Assembly: GCF_900103585.1 (NCBI RefSeq)
Contig: NZ_FNHV01000005.1
Coordinates: forward strand, 493,502 to 557,501
Reading direction: 5' to 3'
DNA: 64,000 nt
Origin: Streptomyces sp. cf386
Lineage (GTDB): Bacteria; Actinomycetota; Actinomycetes; Streptomycetales; Streptomycetaceae
Position 1 is the first letter of the stretch; each line of letters opens with the position of its first letter. The translations under genes and the position numbers were made by a program. Below the pieces are notes generated by a model. The model had not been told where the DNA came from. It searched no databases and was given only the letters and a program-made list of their open reading frames with translations. Below are positions 7,940-17,080 of this stretch, in pieces.

Positions 7940-8862
7940 CACCGACGACCCTCACCCCGCTGCGCCGCGAGGAACAGACGTCCCCGGCACCGTCCCGGGC
8001 CCGCCGTCGGCTCTTCCTCACGCCCTACCTGTTCGTCGCTCCGTTCTACGTCGTCTTCGCCGCGTTCGGCCTCTACCCGTTGCTGTTCGCGCTGCAGTTG
8101 AGCTTCACCAACTGGAAGGGCGCCGGTGAGGCGCGCTTCATCGGCCTCGACAACTACACCTACCTGCTCACCAGCCCCGAGTTCTGGGCCTCGCTGGGCA
8201 ACAGCGCCGTGATGTGGCTGCTGATCGTGCCCGTGCAGATCGTCGGCGGCCTCGCCGCTGCGGTACTGCTGGCCAACGCGCGGCTGAAGCTGCGCGGGAT
8301 GTTCCGGGTGGCGTTCATCGCGCCCTTCGTCACCCCGCTGGTGGCCATGGCCCAGGTGTGGATCGTGGTCTTCGACACCGACTACGGGCTGGTCAACGAC
8401 CTGCTGGGACTGGTGGGCCTGCCCGCGGTCGACTGGCTGACGTCGACGGCGTGGGCCAAACCGACACTGGCGCTGCTGTTCCTGTGGAAGACCACCGGAT
8501 TCGCGATCATCATCCTGCTCGCGGGACTCCAGGCCGTACCGCCCGACGTGTACGAGGCCGCGGCACTCGACGGGGCCTCACGGCGACGCCAGTTCTGGTC
8601 CCTGACACTGCCCCTGGTGCGCCGCAGCATCGCCTTCCTGGTCGTCGTACAGACCCTCGCGGTGTTCCAGATGTTCGCCGAGCCCTTCGTGGTCACCCAG
8701 GGCGGCCCGTACGGCTCGACCACCACCGGCGGTCTGTACCTCTACAACCACATCACGGCATCCGACCTCGGCACCGGAGCGGCGAACTCCTTCCTGCTCG
8801 TCCTGCTGGTGTTCGCCCTGTCCCTGCTGTCCGTGCGCCTGTTGCGCTCCCGAGACGAGTGA
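7936..8862 (+). CDS. Sugar ABC transporter permease (MalF-like)
   Basis: 308-residue inner-membrane permease. It has a cytoplasmic N-terminus, a first helix around YLFVAPFYVVFAAFGLYPLL, then five more hydrophobic segments. The ATPase-docking EAA loop reads YEAAALDGASRRRQFWSLTL. The start is the GTG at 7936, overlapping the binding-protein stop in a GTGA arrangement. The longer upstream frame is a shadow of that gene. No ATPase is encoded nearby; Streptomyces sugar importers of this type commonly share a multitasking MsiK ATPase, and I infer the same here. Confidence 0.92.
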   Translation: MTPTTLTPLRREEQTSPAPSRARRRLFLTPYLFVAPFYVVFAAFGLYPLLFALQLSFTNWKGAGEARFIGLDNYTYLLTSPEFWASLGNSAVMWLLIVPVQIVGGLAAAVLLANARLKLRGMFRVAFIAPFVTPLVAMAQVWIVVFDTDYGLVNDLLGLVGLPAVDWLTSTAWAKPTLALLFLWKTTGFAIIILLAGLQAVPPDVYEAAALDGASRRRQFWSLTLPLVRRSIAFLVVVQTLAVFQMFAEPFVVTQGGPYGSTTTGGLYLYNHITASDLGTGAANSFLLVLLVFALSLLSVRLLRSRDE

Positions 8863-8865
8863 CCC

Positions 8866-9756
8866 ATGAAGCACAGGAATCTCGAGCATCGCGTGAAGCA
8901 CAAGACCCTCGCCCAGCCCAAACCCGGACCCTTTCAGTACATCGTCCTCGGCGGCCTGGCCGTTCTGTTCGTCTATCCCATCTGGTGGGCGATCAGTTCC
9001 TCCCTGAAGCCGGCCAACGACATCGTCCGCGACCCGCTGGCGTTCTCGCCCGGCTCGGCGACGCTCGACAACTACCAGGCGATGTTCCACGACGTGCCGA
9101 TCGGCACCGGGTTCCTCAACACCGTGCTGGTCGTCGCCGTCAAAGGCGCGATGACGATGTGCTTCTGCCCGCTGGCCGGCTACGCCTTCGCCAAGTACCG
9201 CTTTCCCGGCCGCGACCTGCTCTTCGGCGTCCTCATGCTCACGCTGATGCTGCCGACCCTGGTGCTGATCATCCCGCTGCTGCTGGAGATGAGTCAGCTG
9301 GGCTGGGTCAACACCTACCAGGCGCTGATCCTGCCCGGCAGCATCGACGCCTTCAGCATCTTCTGGATGCGGCAGACCATCGCCGCCGTACCCGACGAAC
9401 TCCTCGACGCCGGCCGCATGGACGGGGCGAGCGAGTTCGGGATCTTCGCCCGCATCGTGGTGCCCGTCATCCGTCCCGGGCTCGCCGCGCTCGGCGTGCT
9501 GACCGCGATGAACGTCTACAACGACTTCGTCTGGCCGGTCGTCGCCGTCAACGACGAGAGCCACCAGACCCTCCAGGTCGTCCTGTCCACCCTGGCGCAG
9601 AACGTCACCGGCAACCGCATCGGCGCCGACTTCGGAACCGTCTGGGGTGAACTGCTGGCCGCCGGGAGCATCGCGATGCTGCCCGTCCTGCTGCTGTTCA
9701 TCCTGCTCCAGCGCCACTTCATCAACGGAATCCTCGCGGGCAGCGTCAAGGGCTGA
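8866..9756 (+). CDS. Sugar ABC transporter permease (MalG-like)
   Basis: 296-residue inner-membrane permease partnering the preceding MalF-like protein. The first helix is IVLGGLAVLFVYPIWWAISS, followed by the MalG-type SLKPANDIVRD. The EAA loop is LLDAGRMDGASEFGIFARIV, with Leu-Asp replacing the usual Glu-Ala-Ala start. The C-terminus LQRHFINGILAGSVKG is the classic end of this family. The ATG at 8866 is 3 bp after the previous stop, so the two permeases should be made in equal amounts. An 84-bp gap precedes the GH2 gene. Confidence 0.92.
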   Translation: MKHRNLEHRVKHKTLAQPKPGPFQYIVLGGLAVLFVYPIWWAISSSLKPANDIVRDPLAFSPGSATLDNYQAMFHDVPIGTGFLNTVLVVAVKGAMTMCFCPLAGYAFAKYRFPGRDLLFGVLMLTLMLPTLVLIIPLLLEMSQLGWVNTYQALILPGSIDAFSIFWMRQTIAAVPDELLDAGRMDGASEFGIFARIVVPVIRPGLAALGVLTAMNVYNDFVWPVVAVNDESHQTLQVVLSTLAQNVTGNRIGADFGTVWGELLAAGSIAMLPVLLLFILLQRHFINGILAGSVKG

Positions 9757-9840
9757 CACCCCGCACACCCGGCATCGCCTCCAACCCGGTATCGCCCCTC
9801 GCACTCCACATCCGCCCTCCCGATCGGAGCAGACAGACCC

Positions 9841-11922
9841 ATGCCCATCCCCCGCCCCGAGTACCCGCGCCCGCACTTCGACCGCTCGCACGCCTGGCTC
9901 AGTCTGAACGGCTCCTGGGACTTCCGGGCCGACCCCGGCGCACGGCAGACCGCGGACGCCGCCGACGGCTACGACCAGCGGATCACGGTGCCCTTCGCCT
10001 GGGAGACCCCCGCCTCCGGCATCGCCGCGCACTGGCTGCAGACGGCCTGGTACCGCCGCACGTTCACCGTGCCGACCGTCTGGTCGGGGCAGCGCATCGT
10101 CCTGCACTTCGGCGCCGTCCACCACGAGGCCACCGTATGGGTCAACGGCACCGAAGTGGCCCACCACGTGGGCGGCTACACGCCGTTCTCCGCCGATGTG
10201 ACGGACGCCCTCGGCGTCGGCGAGCAGCAGCTCACCGTCCGCGTCCACTCCCCCGCCGACAAGCTGGACATCGTGCACGGCAAGCAGCGCAGCATGCCGC
10301 GCGACGACTACGACGGTGTCTGCTTCACACCCTCGTCCGGGATCTGGCAGAGCGTCTGGCTGGAGGCCCGCCCCGCCACCCACCTCACCGCAGTGCGGCT
10401 GCGCCCCACACCGGATCTGACCGGCATCGCCGTCGACGCCACGGTGCGAGGCCCGCATGCCGAGACCACCGAGCTGCGCCTGAAGGTACGCGGTGAATCC
10501 TCCGCCGTCCTCGTGAACGTCGCCGCGGACGGGCGGGCCATTGCCGAACTCCCGCTCCCCGCCCCGCGATTGTGGTCCCCCGAGGACCCGCACCTGTACT
10601 ACGTCGAGGCGGAACTGACCGGCCCCGACGGCACCGACCGCGTCACCTCCTGCACCGGCCTGCGCTCGATCACCGTCGACGGCGAGGTGCTGTACCTCAA
10701 CGGACGCCGGCTGTTCGTCCGCGGTGTGCTGGACCAGGGCTACTGGCCCGACACCGGGATCACCGCGCCCGACGACGCCGCCCTGCGCCGGGACCTGGAG
10801 CTGGCGGCGGAGGCCGGCTACAACCTCGTACGCAAGCATCTGAAGCTGGAGGATCCCCGCTTCATCCACCACGCCGACACCCTCGGCATGCTGTTGTGGG
10901 CCGAGCCCGCCTCTCCCGGACGCTTCTCCGCCGAGTCCGCCGCCAGGTTCGCCGAGCAGATCGAGCCCATGGTGGAACGCGACGGCAACTCGCCCGCGAT
11001 CGTCATCTGGGGCCTGTACAACGAGGAGTGGGGCCTGGACTGGGACATCCCCGGCGACCCGGCCAAGCAGCGGGCGGTCGCCGACGCCTACGACGAACTC
11101 AAGGAGCTCGACCCCACCCGGCCCGCCGTCGACAACTCCGGCTGGACGCACGTCAAGACAGACCTCCTCGACTGGCACTACTACGACGAGAGCGCCGCCT
11201 CCTGGGCCACCACGGTCGCCGACCTCCTCTCGGGCAGGCGCGACGACTTCCCCGTCAGGCTCGGTCCCGACTATGTCGTCCACAAGAAGCTCGCCGTCCC
11301 CGAGCAGCCGCTGCGCGGTCTGCCCAACCTGAACAGCGAGTACGGAGGCGGCTTCACCGGCCTGGAGCGCGCCTGGCATCTGCGCTGGCAGACCCAGGAA
11401 CTGCGGCGCCACGACCGGCTCGCCGGGTACGTGTACACCGAGTTGTACGACATCGAGCACGAGAGCGCGGGGCTGCTGGACTTCCATCGCGGGGCCAAGG
11501 ACCTCGCCGGCGTCGACCCGGCCCATGTGAACGCGCCCACCGCCCTCGTCCTGGACGTCACCCCGGTCGCGCCCGGACGTGATCTCCTCACCGCCACACG
11601 GGAGTTCACCGTCGGCGTACGGGTCTCCCACCACGGCACCGACCCGGTCGACGGCACCCTGCACACCACGTGGACCCCGGTGTACGCGCCGACGCCCGAA
11701 TCGCCCGGCGCCGCCGTGCCCGGATGCCGCGCCGAAGCAAAGCCCTATCTGCTCGGGGAGCCCGTCGAGGTCCCCGCCGCGCTCCCCGAGGGCTGGACCA
11801 GCGGGCGGCTCCACCTGGCCCTGGTGGCAGAGGGAACGGTCGTGGCCCGTACCGCACTCGACGTGGACACCCGGACCGCCCCGCACGTCGGCGACGATCC
11901 GTCGGCCCGACCGGCCGAGTAG
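9841..11922 (+). CDS. Glycoside hydrolase family 2 enzyme (cytoplasmic, beta-galactosidase/glucuronidase type)
   Basis: 693-residue GH2 enzyme. It has an N-terminal jelly-roll domain (LNGSWDFRADPG, then an HHVGGYTPFSADVTDAL stretch), an immunoglobulin-like domain (about 175-275), a TIM barrel, and a C-terminal beta domain after about residue 590. Predicted acid/base Glu395 lies in GLYNEEW and predicted nucleophile Glu500 in NSEYGGG. No signal peptide is present, so it acts on sugars already imported by the upstream ABC system. The family includes beta-galactosidases, glucuronidases, mannosidases and arabinofuranosidases. I cannot choose from sequence alone, although a galactoside or arabinoside would fit the secreted neighbour. 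Confidence 0.88.
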   Translation: MPIPRPEYPRPHFDRSHAWLSLNGSWDFRADPGARQTADAADGYDQRITVPFAWETPASGIAAHWLQTAWYRRTFTVPTVWSGQRIVLHFGAVHHEATVWVNGTEVAHHVGGYTPFSADVTDALGVGEQQLTVRVHSPADKLDIVHGKQRSMPRDDYDGVCFTPSSGIWQSVWLEARPATHLTAVRLRPTPDLTGIAVDATVRGPHAETTELRLKVRGESSAVLVNVAADGRAIAELPLPAPRLWSPEDPHLYYVEAELTGPDGTDRVTSCTGLRSITVDGEVLYLNGRRLFVRGVLDQGYWPDTGITAPDDAALRRDLELAAEAGYNLVRKHLKLEDPRFIHHADTLGMLLWAEPASPGRFSAESAARFAEQIEPMVERDGNSPAIVIWGLYNEEWGLDWDIPGDPAKQRAVADAYDELKELDPTRPAVDNSGWTHVKTDLLDWHYYDESAASWATTVADLLSGRRDDFPVRLGPDYVVHKKLAVPEQPLRGLPNLNSEYGGGFTGLERAWHLRWQTQELRRHDRLAGYVYTELYDIEHESAGLLDFHRGAKDLAGVDPAHVNAPTALVLDVTPVAPGRDLLTATREFTVGVRVSHHGTDPVDGTLHTTWTPVYAPTPESPGAAVPGCRAEAKPYLLGEPVEVPAALPEGWTSGRLHLALVAEGTVVARTALDVDTRTAPHVGDDPSARPAE

Positions 11923-11980
11923 CCCCACACCCCACCAACCTGTGCACCACCCGACACCCCACCCGCAAAGGAGTCATCCC

Positions 11981-13642
11981 GTGCGCGCATGGTCACCCCC
12001 GCACAGATCACCAGCCCTGCTCGGCGTACTCACGCTGCTGGTCGCCCTGTTGTCCCTCTGGTCCACTCCGACGTCCGCGGCGCCCGCCGGACAGGTGCTG
12101 GCGTCGCCGGACCTGTCGGCGTATCCGCAGGGCGACAACAGCTATCCCCGGGCGATCCGTCTCGACCATGACGGTTCGTCGGGTCAGACCATGCTGGCCG
12201 CGTTCGCCCGGCGGAACCAGAGCGGTCAGAACTCCGTGCCGATCTACCGCAGCACCAACGGCGGACAGTCCTGGAGCGCCAACCCCATCTCCACGATCAC
12301 CTCGAACACCGCGGGCTGGGACCTGGAGGCCCCCGTCCTGTACGAGGTCCCCCGCACCGCGAACGGACTCAACGCCGGCGACCTGCTCGCCGCCGGCACC
12401 GCTTGGGACGCGGGCAACTTCACGGCGCAGAAGGTAGAGGTCTTCAAGAGCACCGACGACGGCCAGAGCTGGCAGTACCTGTCCAACTGCACGCAGACCA
12501 GCGGGCTGCCCAACACCGTCGGCCACGGCATCTGGGAACCCTGGTTCCACCTCGCCCCGAACAACACGCTCGCCTGCTTCATCTCCGACGAGCGCCCCGC
12601 GAACACGGCCACCAACAACCAGGTCATCGGCCACTACTCATCCACGAACGGTGGCCAGACGTGGAGCTCCACACTGACCCAGGACGTGGCTTTCCCCGCC
12701 GACAACCTGGCCCGCCCCGGCATGCAGATCATCGTGCCGCTCCCCAACGGCACGTTCATGATGGCCTACGAGCTGTGCCGCGACGCCACGGATCCCGACC
12801 ACGCCTGCGAGGTGTACACCAAGACCAGCGCCGACGGCCTGAACTGGGCACCCACGGACGGTGTGGGCACCCTCGTGCAGACCAGCGACGGCCGGCAACT
12901 GCTGCACACCCCGTACCTGGCCTGGCAGTCGGGCGGCGGACCCAACGGCACCCTGCTGATGTCCGGACAGCGTGTCGTCACCGGACCGACGGGCAACAAG
13001 GCCGTCATGGCGGAGTCCGGCACGGTCGTCCTGGCCAACACCAACCTCGGCAGCGGCGACTGGACCGAGATCGAGGCCCCGGTCAACACGGACCCGACCG
13101 GCGGCTACAACACCGGCGAGCCCTCCTGCCCCGGCTACAGCTCACCGATCACCCCGCGGGCGGACGGCACCTCCTTCCTGTATCTGACCGCGACCTGGCT
13201 CGGCACCGGCAACCAGTGCCAGATCCGCTTCAACACCGGCGGTCTCGGCGGCCCGGTCGGGCAGGTCACCACCCCGTGGGTGGCCGGCAAGTGCCTCGAC
13301 GTCGACACCAACACCAGCGGCAACGGCAGGGCCGCGCAGCTGTGGGACTGCAACACGGCGACCGGGCAGCGCTGGTCGGTCGCCCCGGACGGCACGGTGC
13401 GCGCATTCGGCAGGTGCCTCGACATCGACGGCAACGGCACGGCCAACGGCACCAAGGTGCAGCTGTGGGACTGCAACGGATCCGGCGGCCAGCAGTGGCA
13501 GCGCCAGTCCGACAGCTCCCTGCGCAACCCGCAGTCCGGTCGCTGCCTGGACATCCCCGCGGGCGCCACGGCCAACGGCACCAAGTTGCAGATCTATGAC
13601 TGCAACGGCCTGGGCACGCAGAAGTGGAACATCCCCACGTAG
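11981..13642 (+). CDS. Secreted Asp-box (sialidase-fold) glycosidase with C-terminal RICIN lectin domain
   Basis: 553-residue secreted protein. GTG 11981 follows AAAGGAG and opens an Arg-containing signal peptide with hydrophobic LLGVLTLLVALLSLW and cleavage near SAA. The catalytic region (about residues 35-420) has Asp-box motifs STNGGQSW, STDDGQSW and STNGGQTW, the mark of a beta-propeller. The architecture is most like GH93 exo-arabinanases or other BNR-propeller enzymes, so an extracellular arabinan- or glycan-trimming exo-enzyme is my best guess. The last ~125 residues form a RICIN beta-trefoil (three CLD repeats with QxW motifs such as GQRW and QQWQ) that would hold the enzyme on polysaccharide. 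Part of the same + strand cluster as the importer. Confidence 0.8.
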   Translation: MRAWSPPHRSPALLGVLTLLVALLSLWSTPTSAAPAGQVLASPDLSAYPQGDNSYPRAIRLDHDGSSGQTMLAAFARRNQSGQNSVPIYRSTNGGQSWSANPISTITSNTAGWDLEAPVLYEVPRTANGLNAGDLLAAGTAWDAGNFTAQKVEVFKSTDDGQSWQYLSNCTQTSGLPNTVGHGIWEPWFHLAPNNTLACFISDERPANTATNNQVIGHYSSTNGGQTWSSTLTQDVAFPADNLARPGMQIIVPLPNGTFMMAYELCRDATDPDHACEVYTKTSADGLNWAPTDGVGTLVQTSDGRQLLHTPYLAWQSGGGPNGTLLMSGQRVVTGPTGNKAVMAESGTVVLANTNLGSGDWTEIEAPVNTDPTGGYNTGEPSCPGYSSPITPRADGTSFLYLTATWLGTGNQCQIRFNTGGLGGPVGQVTTPWVAGKCLDVDTNTSGNGRAAQLWDCNTATGQRWSVAPDGTVRAFGRCLDIDGNGTANGTKVQLWDCNGSGGQQWQRQSDSSLRNPQSGRCLDIPAGATANGTKLQIYDCNGLGTQKWNIPT

Positions 13643-13658
13643 CGGCCCTGGCCTCGGA

Positions 13659-13693
13659 CTGCGCGCCCCGCCACGAGCAAGCGGGGCGCGCAG
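13659..13693. terminator. Bidirectional terminator hairpin between convergent genes
   Basis: Perfect 13-bp inverted repeat CTGCGCGCCCCGC / GCGGGGCGCGCAG with a 9-base loop. It lies between the stops of the Asp-box/RICIN gene (+) and the GH6 gene (-). GC-rich stems without a strong U-tract are usual for Streptomyces terminators. Confidence 0.85.
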
Positions 13694-13705
13694 CCGGCGT
13701 GTTGA

Positions 13706-14662
13706 TCAGGTTCCGTTGATCAGGCGCATCGCGAGGTCGGGGCTGAACACCCCGGCGGGGACGGTCGGCGCGATGCCGCACTCGCCGTCGGAGTTGCCGG
13801 GGGTCTTCACCCAGAGCAGCATCTCGGCGCCGCCGCCGGTCTGGGGCGGTGTGCCGAGCTTGCGTCCGGCCGGGTTGCACCATTCGCCGTTGGAGCCGTT
13901 GCCGTTGCGGCTGGTGTCCACGACGAAGCGGGCGGTGCCGCCGAGTTCCGCGTTGACGGCGTTGGCGTACGTCAGGGAGGCGCTGTTGCTGTAGTAGTTC
14001 GACACGTTGACGGAGAAGCCGCGCACGTTGTCGACCCCGGCTGCGTCCAGCCGGGGGGCCATGGTCGCGGCCGAGGTCCAGCCGGCGTTGCCGCCGTCCA
14101 GGTAGGCCCAGGTGTTGGGGGCCTTCTCCTGGAACATCTCGGTGGCGTACCGCAGCATGTCCAGCCGCTCGTCTATGGCGGTCTGGGTCATGCAGCTGAA
14201 GTCACCGAGGGCGTCGGGCTCGATGACGACGACGGCCGGCCGGTCCGCGATGGCCGCGGCGAAGGTGGAGATCCAGGTCTTGTACTCGGCGACGCTGCCC
14301 GCACCGCCGGAGGACTCGCCGCCGCAGGCGTCCCGGCCGGGGAGGTTGTAGGCGACGACGACGGGGAGCTTGTCGTGGCTGTCGGCCTTGCCGACATAGC
14401 TGGCGACGGCACTTCCGGTGGAACCGGTGCCGAACCAGCGGCCGATCGGGCGGGAGGCGATGTTCGTCTGGATGGAGGCCGCGCGTGAGTCGGTGGGGTT
14501 CGCGGCCACCCAGACGGCCGGGCTGGACTCGGGGCTGACATAGAAGCCGCTGGTGAGGGTGAGAGGGTCGGCCGCGGCGGCGGTGCCCGCGGTGGTCAGG
14601 GACCAGGTGAGTACGGCCGCGGTGCAGGCCAGGGCCGCCGCGAGACGGGTCTTCGTGTGCAC
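13706..14662 (-). CDS. Secreted glycoside hydrolase family 6 cellulase
   Basis: 318-residue secreted GH6 enzyme (endoglucanase or cellobiohydrolase, inverting). GTG 14662 is chosen because AAGAGG precedes it and a normal signal peptide (KTRLAAALACTAAVLTWSL ... AAA) follows. GH6 signature regions are visible: VVVAYNLPGRDACGGES (active-site Asp in GRD) and VVVIEPDAL (catalytic acid Asp). The C-terminal region has the usual WCNPAGRKLG and LLWVKTPGNSDGEC. No cellulose-binding module is attached; it is a catalytic domain only. It lies downstream of the GH9 gene on the same strand but is separated from it by a strong hairpin, so it probably has its own promoter. Confidence 0.93.
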   Translation of the reverse strand: MHTKTRLAAALACTAAVLTWSLTTAGTAAAADPLTLTSGFYVSPESSPAVWVAANPTDSRAASIQTNIASRPIGRWFGTGSTGSAVASYVGKADSHDKLPVVVAYNLPGRDACGGESSGGAGSVAEYKTWISTFAAAIADRPAVVVIEPDALGDFSCMTQTAIDERLDMLRYATEMFQEKAPNTWAYLDGGNAGWTSAATMAPRLDAAGVDNVRGFSVNVSNYYSNSASLTYANAVNAELGGTARFVVDTSRNGNGSNGEWCNPAGRKLGTPPQTGGGAEMLLWVKTPGNSDGECGIAPTVPAGVFSPDLAMRLINGT

Positions 14663-14775
14663 GGTGTGCCTCTTTTCATGGGGGGAGTCGGGCTGCCGCG
14701 GGGCCCGGGGCTCGGGCATCCGCGCGCGCTCGTCCGGGCGCGCGCGGGTGCTGCGGCGGTGGTGCGGTTCGGTGA

Positions 14776-14826
14776 CACGTGGTGGTGAGCCCTGGTGGGG
14801 GAGGTGGGGGGACTCACCACCACGTG
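14776..14826 (-). terminator. Long hairpin after the GH9 cellulase gene
   Basis: Perfect 14-bp inverted repeat CACGTGGTGGTGAG / CTCACCACCACGTG with a 23-base G/C-rich loop, 35 bases downstream of the GH9 stop and about 110 bp upstream of the GH6 start. It probably terminates GH9 transcription or stabilises its 3' end. The large loop also leaves room for a regulatory role in the GH6 promoter region. Confidence 0.65.
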
Positions 14827-14860
14827 CGGGTGGGTGGCGCTCGGCGGGCCGGCGTGGGGC

Positions 14861-17080
14861 TCAGCGGGCCGCCGCGAAGGTCGCCACCCAGGCGAGGGCG
14901 GAGTTCCAGTTGACCGCTACCTCGTTGGTCGAGTACGAGAAGATGTCGTCGATGTAGCAGGTGGCGGGCTTGCAGCCGGGCAGGTTCTGCTGGGCCACCG
15001 GGTCCTGCAGTGCGGAGTTGGGGCCGCCGGCGAGGGATCCGGCAGGGGGGTTCGGCAGGGCGGGGTTGAGTTGGTGGGCCCACCAGCGGCTGTGCTGGTT
15101 GTGGCTGGCCCGCTCGCCGTAGCCGGTGACGAAGGACTGGTCGAGGGCGTTGCGGCCGAGCAGGTAGTCCAGGGTTTCCAGGACCGCGTCGCGGTAGCGG
15201 GAGCGGTGGGTCAGGTCGTACGCCGTCGCGAGGACGACCGCGTTGTTGGCGGAGGCGCTGTTGGAGCCCCAGACGTACTTGCCGTCGGCCGGGAGGTAGG
15301 GGTTGGGGTAGCCCTGGGCGTCCTGGTTGCGCAGGAAGGCGTCGGCGACGGAGGTCACCCGCTTGCGGGCGCCGGTCGCCATGAGGTCCGGGAAGCGGTG
15401 GGGCAGCCGGGCGATGGTCAGGTCGGTGAGGCCGTCCGTGTCGCGCCAGGAGAACCCTTCAGTGGTGAGCTTGGCGTCGATGTGGCGCAGATAGCGCCGG
15501 TCGCCCGTCGTGGCGTACAGCTCGGTGGCCGCCCAGGAGAACTCGTCCGAGACGCGTGTGTCGTCGTAGGCTCCGCCGCCGACGCTGTCGCTGTCCGGCG
15601 CGTAGCGGTCGGGGTGCGCGAGCGCGGCCTGCCACGCCGTCCGGGCCGCGGTGAGGCAGCGGGCGGCGAAGTCCTTGTCGTACGCCTTCCACACGCGGGC
15701 GCACCGGGCGCCCGCGGCGGCCAGGTTGAGGGTCGCCGCGGTGGAGGGGGCGTGCAGGTAGCGGGGCTGGGGGTCCTGGTGGGGCAGGGTGGGCAGCGCG
15801 GTCCAGGCGGCGTCGTGGATCTTGTGGTGGGCCATGCCTGCCAGGGGCTGTCCGGACGGGACCCGCATCCGCAGCAGGAACTCCAGCTCCCAGCGCGCCT
15901 CGTCGAGCACGTCGGGTACGCGGTTGTCGTTCTCCGGGATGCTCAGCAGCCCGTCCTGGGTGGCCGCCTTGTCGCCGTGGCCGCGGGCGCGTTCGTAGGT
16001 GTCCATCAACTGCCACGCCGCGAGGGCCCCGTTGACGACGTACTTGCCCTGGTCGCCGGCGTCGTACCAGCCGCCCCGCACATCCAGCGAGTAGTCGCAG
16101 GTGCCGGGCTCGCAGGGCACGTCGGTGTCGCCCTTGTTCGGTGCGACGCCGAGGTGGCCTGCGGGACGGGCGTAGGCGTCACCCGCGAGGCCCGCCTCGA
16201 TCGGGGTGCCGCTGCGGGCGGGGTAGAAGTACGCGAGGGCGTCCTCGCGGAGGGCGGCGTACGGGTTGTCGGCGATGTCGAAGGGCTGGCTGGAGCGGCT
16301 GCCCACGACCAGTTTGTAACCGCTCCCAGTCTGGTGGAACGAACTGAAGTCGGCAAGGTGCACATGGTCGCCGGAGCCCTGGTCGTCGCCCAGGACCTCA
16401 GTGCGACCTTCACGTACGACACCGCCGGAAGCGTCGACCAGCTGCCACGGCACGGGGTCCGTGGAGTCGTCGGCGACAGAGGCTCTCTTGGGCCCCTCGC
16501 TCTCGTAGCCGTACTGATTGGTGCGCACCGGTGAGCCGAAGTCCCGGCCGCCGCCCGGGGGTACCGCTCCGCCGGTCAGCGAGACGTCGTCGAGGCACAG
16601 GGTGAACGCCTGGGTGGCGCCGCCCTGCTGGAAGGACAGCTGTCCATGCAGGTCAGAGGCCTTGGACAGGCCGGTGACGGTGAAGGTCTGCGGTGTCGGG
16701 GTGAGCGTGATCGTCTTGTTGAAGGTGGTCGTGCGAGGGGCCACGCCCAGTTGCAGCACCGCGCGGACGGAGGTGGCGACGGTGGCTGACGCGGTGAAGC
16801 GCAAGGTGTAGGGCTGGTCGGCCTCCAGGGGGATGTTGTCCTGGGCGATCATCGAGTCCCACGCATGGGTGGTCCCCGCGGGGACGGCTCCGCACAGCCG
16901 GCCGTCCTCGACCCGCGACGGAGTGTTGGCACTGCTCCACCACGGTGATTTTCCGTTGTCGAACCCGCCGTTGAGGACGCGCTCGTAGGCGGTCGTCTCG
17001 GCGGGGGCTTCGGTCGCGACCAGTCCCGCGATGAGGACGGCGGGCAGGGCGACGGCACAGAGTCTTGCTTTACGTGACAT
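14861..17080 (-). CDS. Secreted glycoside hydrolase family 9 cellulase with CBM4/9 and Ig-like domains
   Basis: 739-residue secreted cellulase. Signal peptide (about 1-28), then a CBM4/9-type carbohydrate-binding module (about 30-175, beginning YERVLNGGFDNGKSPWW), an immunoglobulin-like CelD_N domain (about 185-270, NQYGYESEGPKRA) and the GH9 (alpha/alpha)6 barrel. The catalytic base region is GGWYDAGDQGKYVVNG, the substrate His region is YGERASHNQHSRWW, and the acid Glu lies in STNEVAVNWNSAL at the C-terminus. All key elements are intact. GH9 enzymes of this layout are processive endoglucanases. The gene is divergent from the cellobiose-type importer at 17387, and the shared upstream region carries TGTWACCGCTC-type operators. 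One more operator-like copy lies inside this gene at 16315. Confidence 0.94.
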   Translation of the reverse strand: MSRKARLCAVALPAVLIAGLVATEAPAETTAYERVLNGGFDNGKSPWWSSANTPSRVEDGRLCGAVPAGTTHAWDSMIAQDNIPLEADQPYTLRFTASATVATSVRAVLQLGVAPRTTTFNKTITLTPTPQTFTVTGLSKASDLHGQLSFQQGGATQAFTLCLDDVSLTGGAVPPGGGRDFGSPVRTNQYGYESEGPKRASVADDSTDPVPWQLVDASGGVVREGRTEVLGDDQGSGDHVHLADFSSFHQTGSGYKLVVGSRSSQPFDIADNPYAALREDALAYFYPARSGTPIEAGLAGDAYARPAGHLGVAPNKGDTDVPCEPGTCDYSLDVRGGWYDAGDQGKYVVNGALAAWQLMDTYERARGHGDKAATQDGLLSIPENDNRVPDVLDEARWELEFLLRMRVPSGQPLAGMAHHKIHDAAWTALPTLPHQDPQPRYLHAPSTAATLNLAAAGARCARVWKAYDKDFAARCLTAARTAWQAALAHPDRYAPDSDSVGGGAYDDTRVSDEFSWAATELYATTGDRRYLRHIDAKLTTEGFSWRDTDGLTDLTIARLPHRFPDLMATGARKRVTSVADAFLRNQDAQGYPNPYLPADGKYVWGSNSASANNAVVLATAYDLTHRSRYRDAVLETLDYLLGRNALDQSFVTGYGERASHNQHSRWWAHQLNPALPNPPAGSLAGGPNSALQDPVAQQNLPGCKPATCYIDDIFSYSTNEVAVNWNSALAWVATFAAAR
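16315..16328. promoter_or_regulatory. Intragenic copy of the TGTAACCGCTCCCA operator
   Basis: TGTAACCGCTCCCA within the GH9 coding sequence, where on the coding strand it encodes part of TGSGYK. On the minus strand, ACTGGGAGCGGTTACAA differs from the operator-like site at 22070 in only two of 17 bases. It could be a roadblock or looping site for the LacI protein, or chance codon use. Confidence 0.4.

Noticed and set aside
8578..11928. 1116-codon minus-strand frame
   Set aside because: Antisense shadow of the second permease and the GH2 gene, whose catalytic motifs read clearly on the plus strand.
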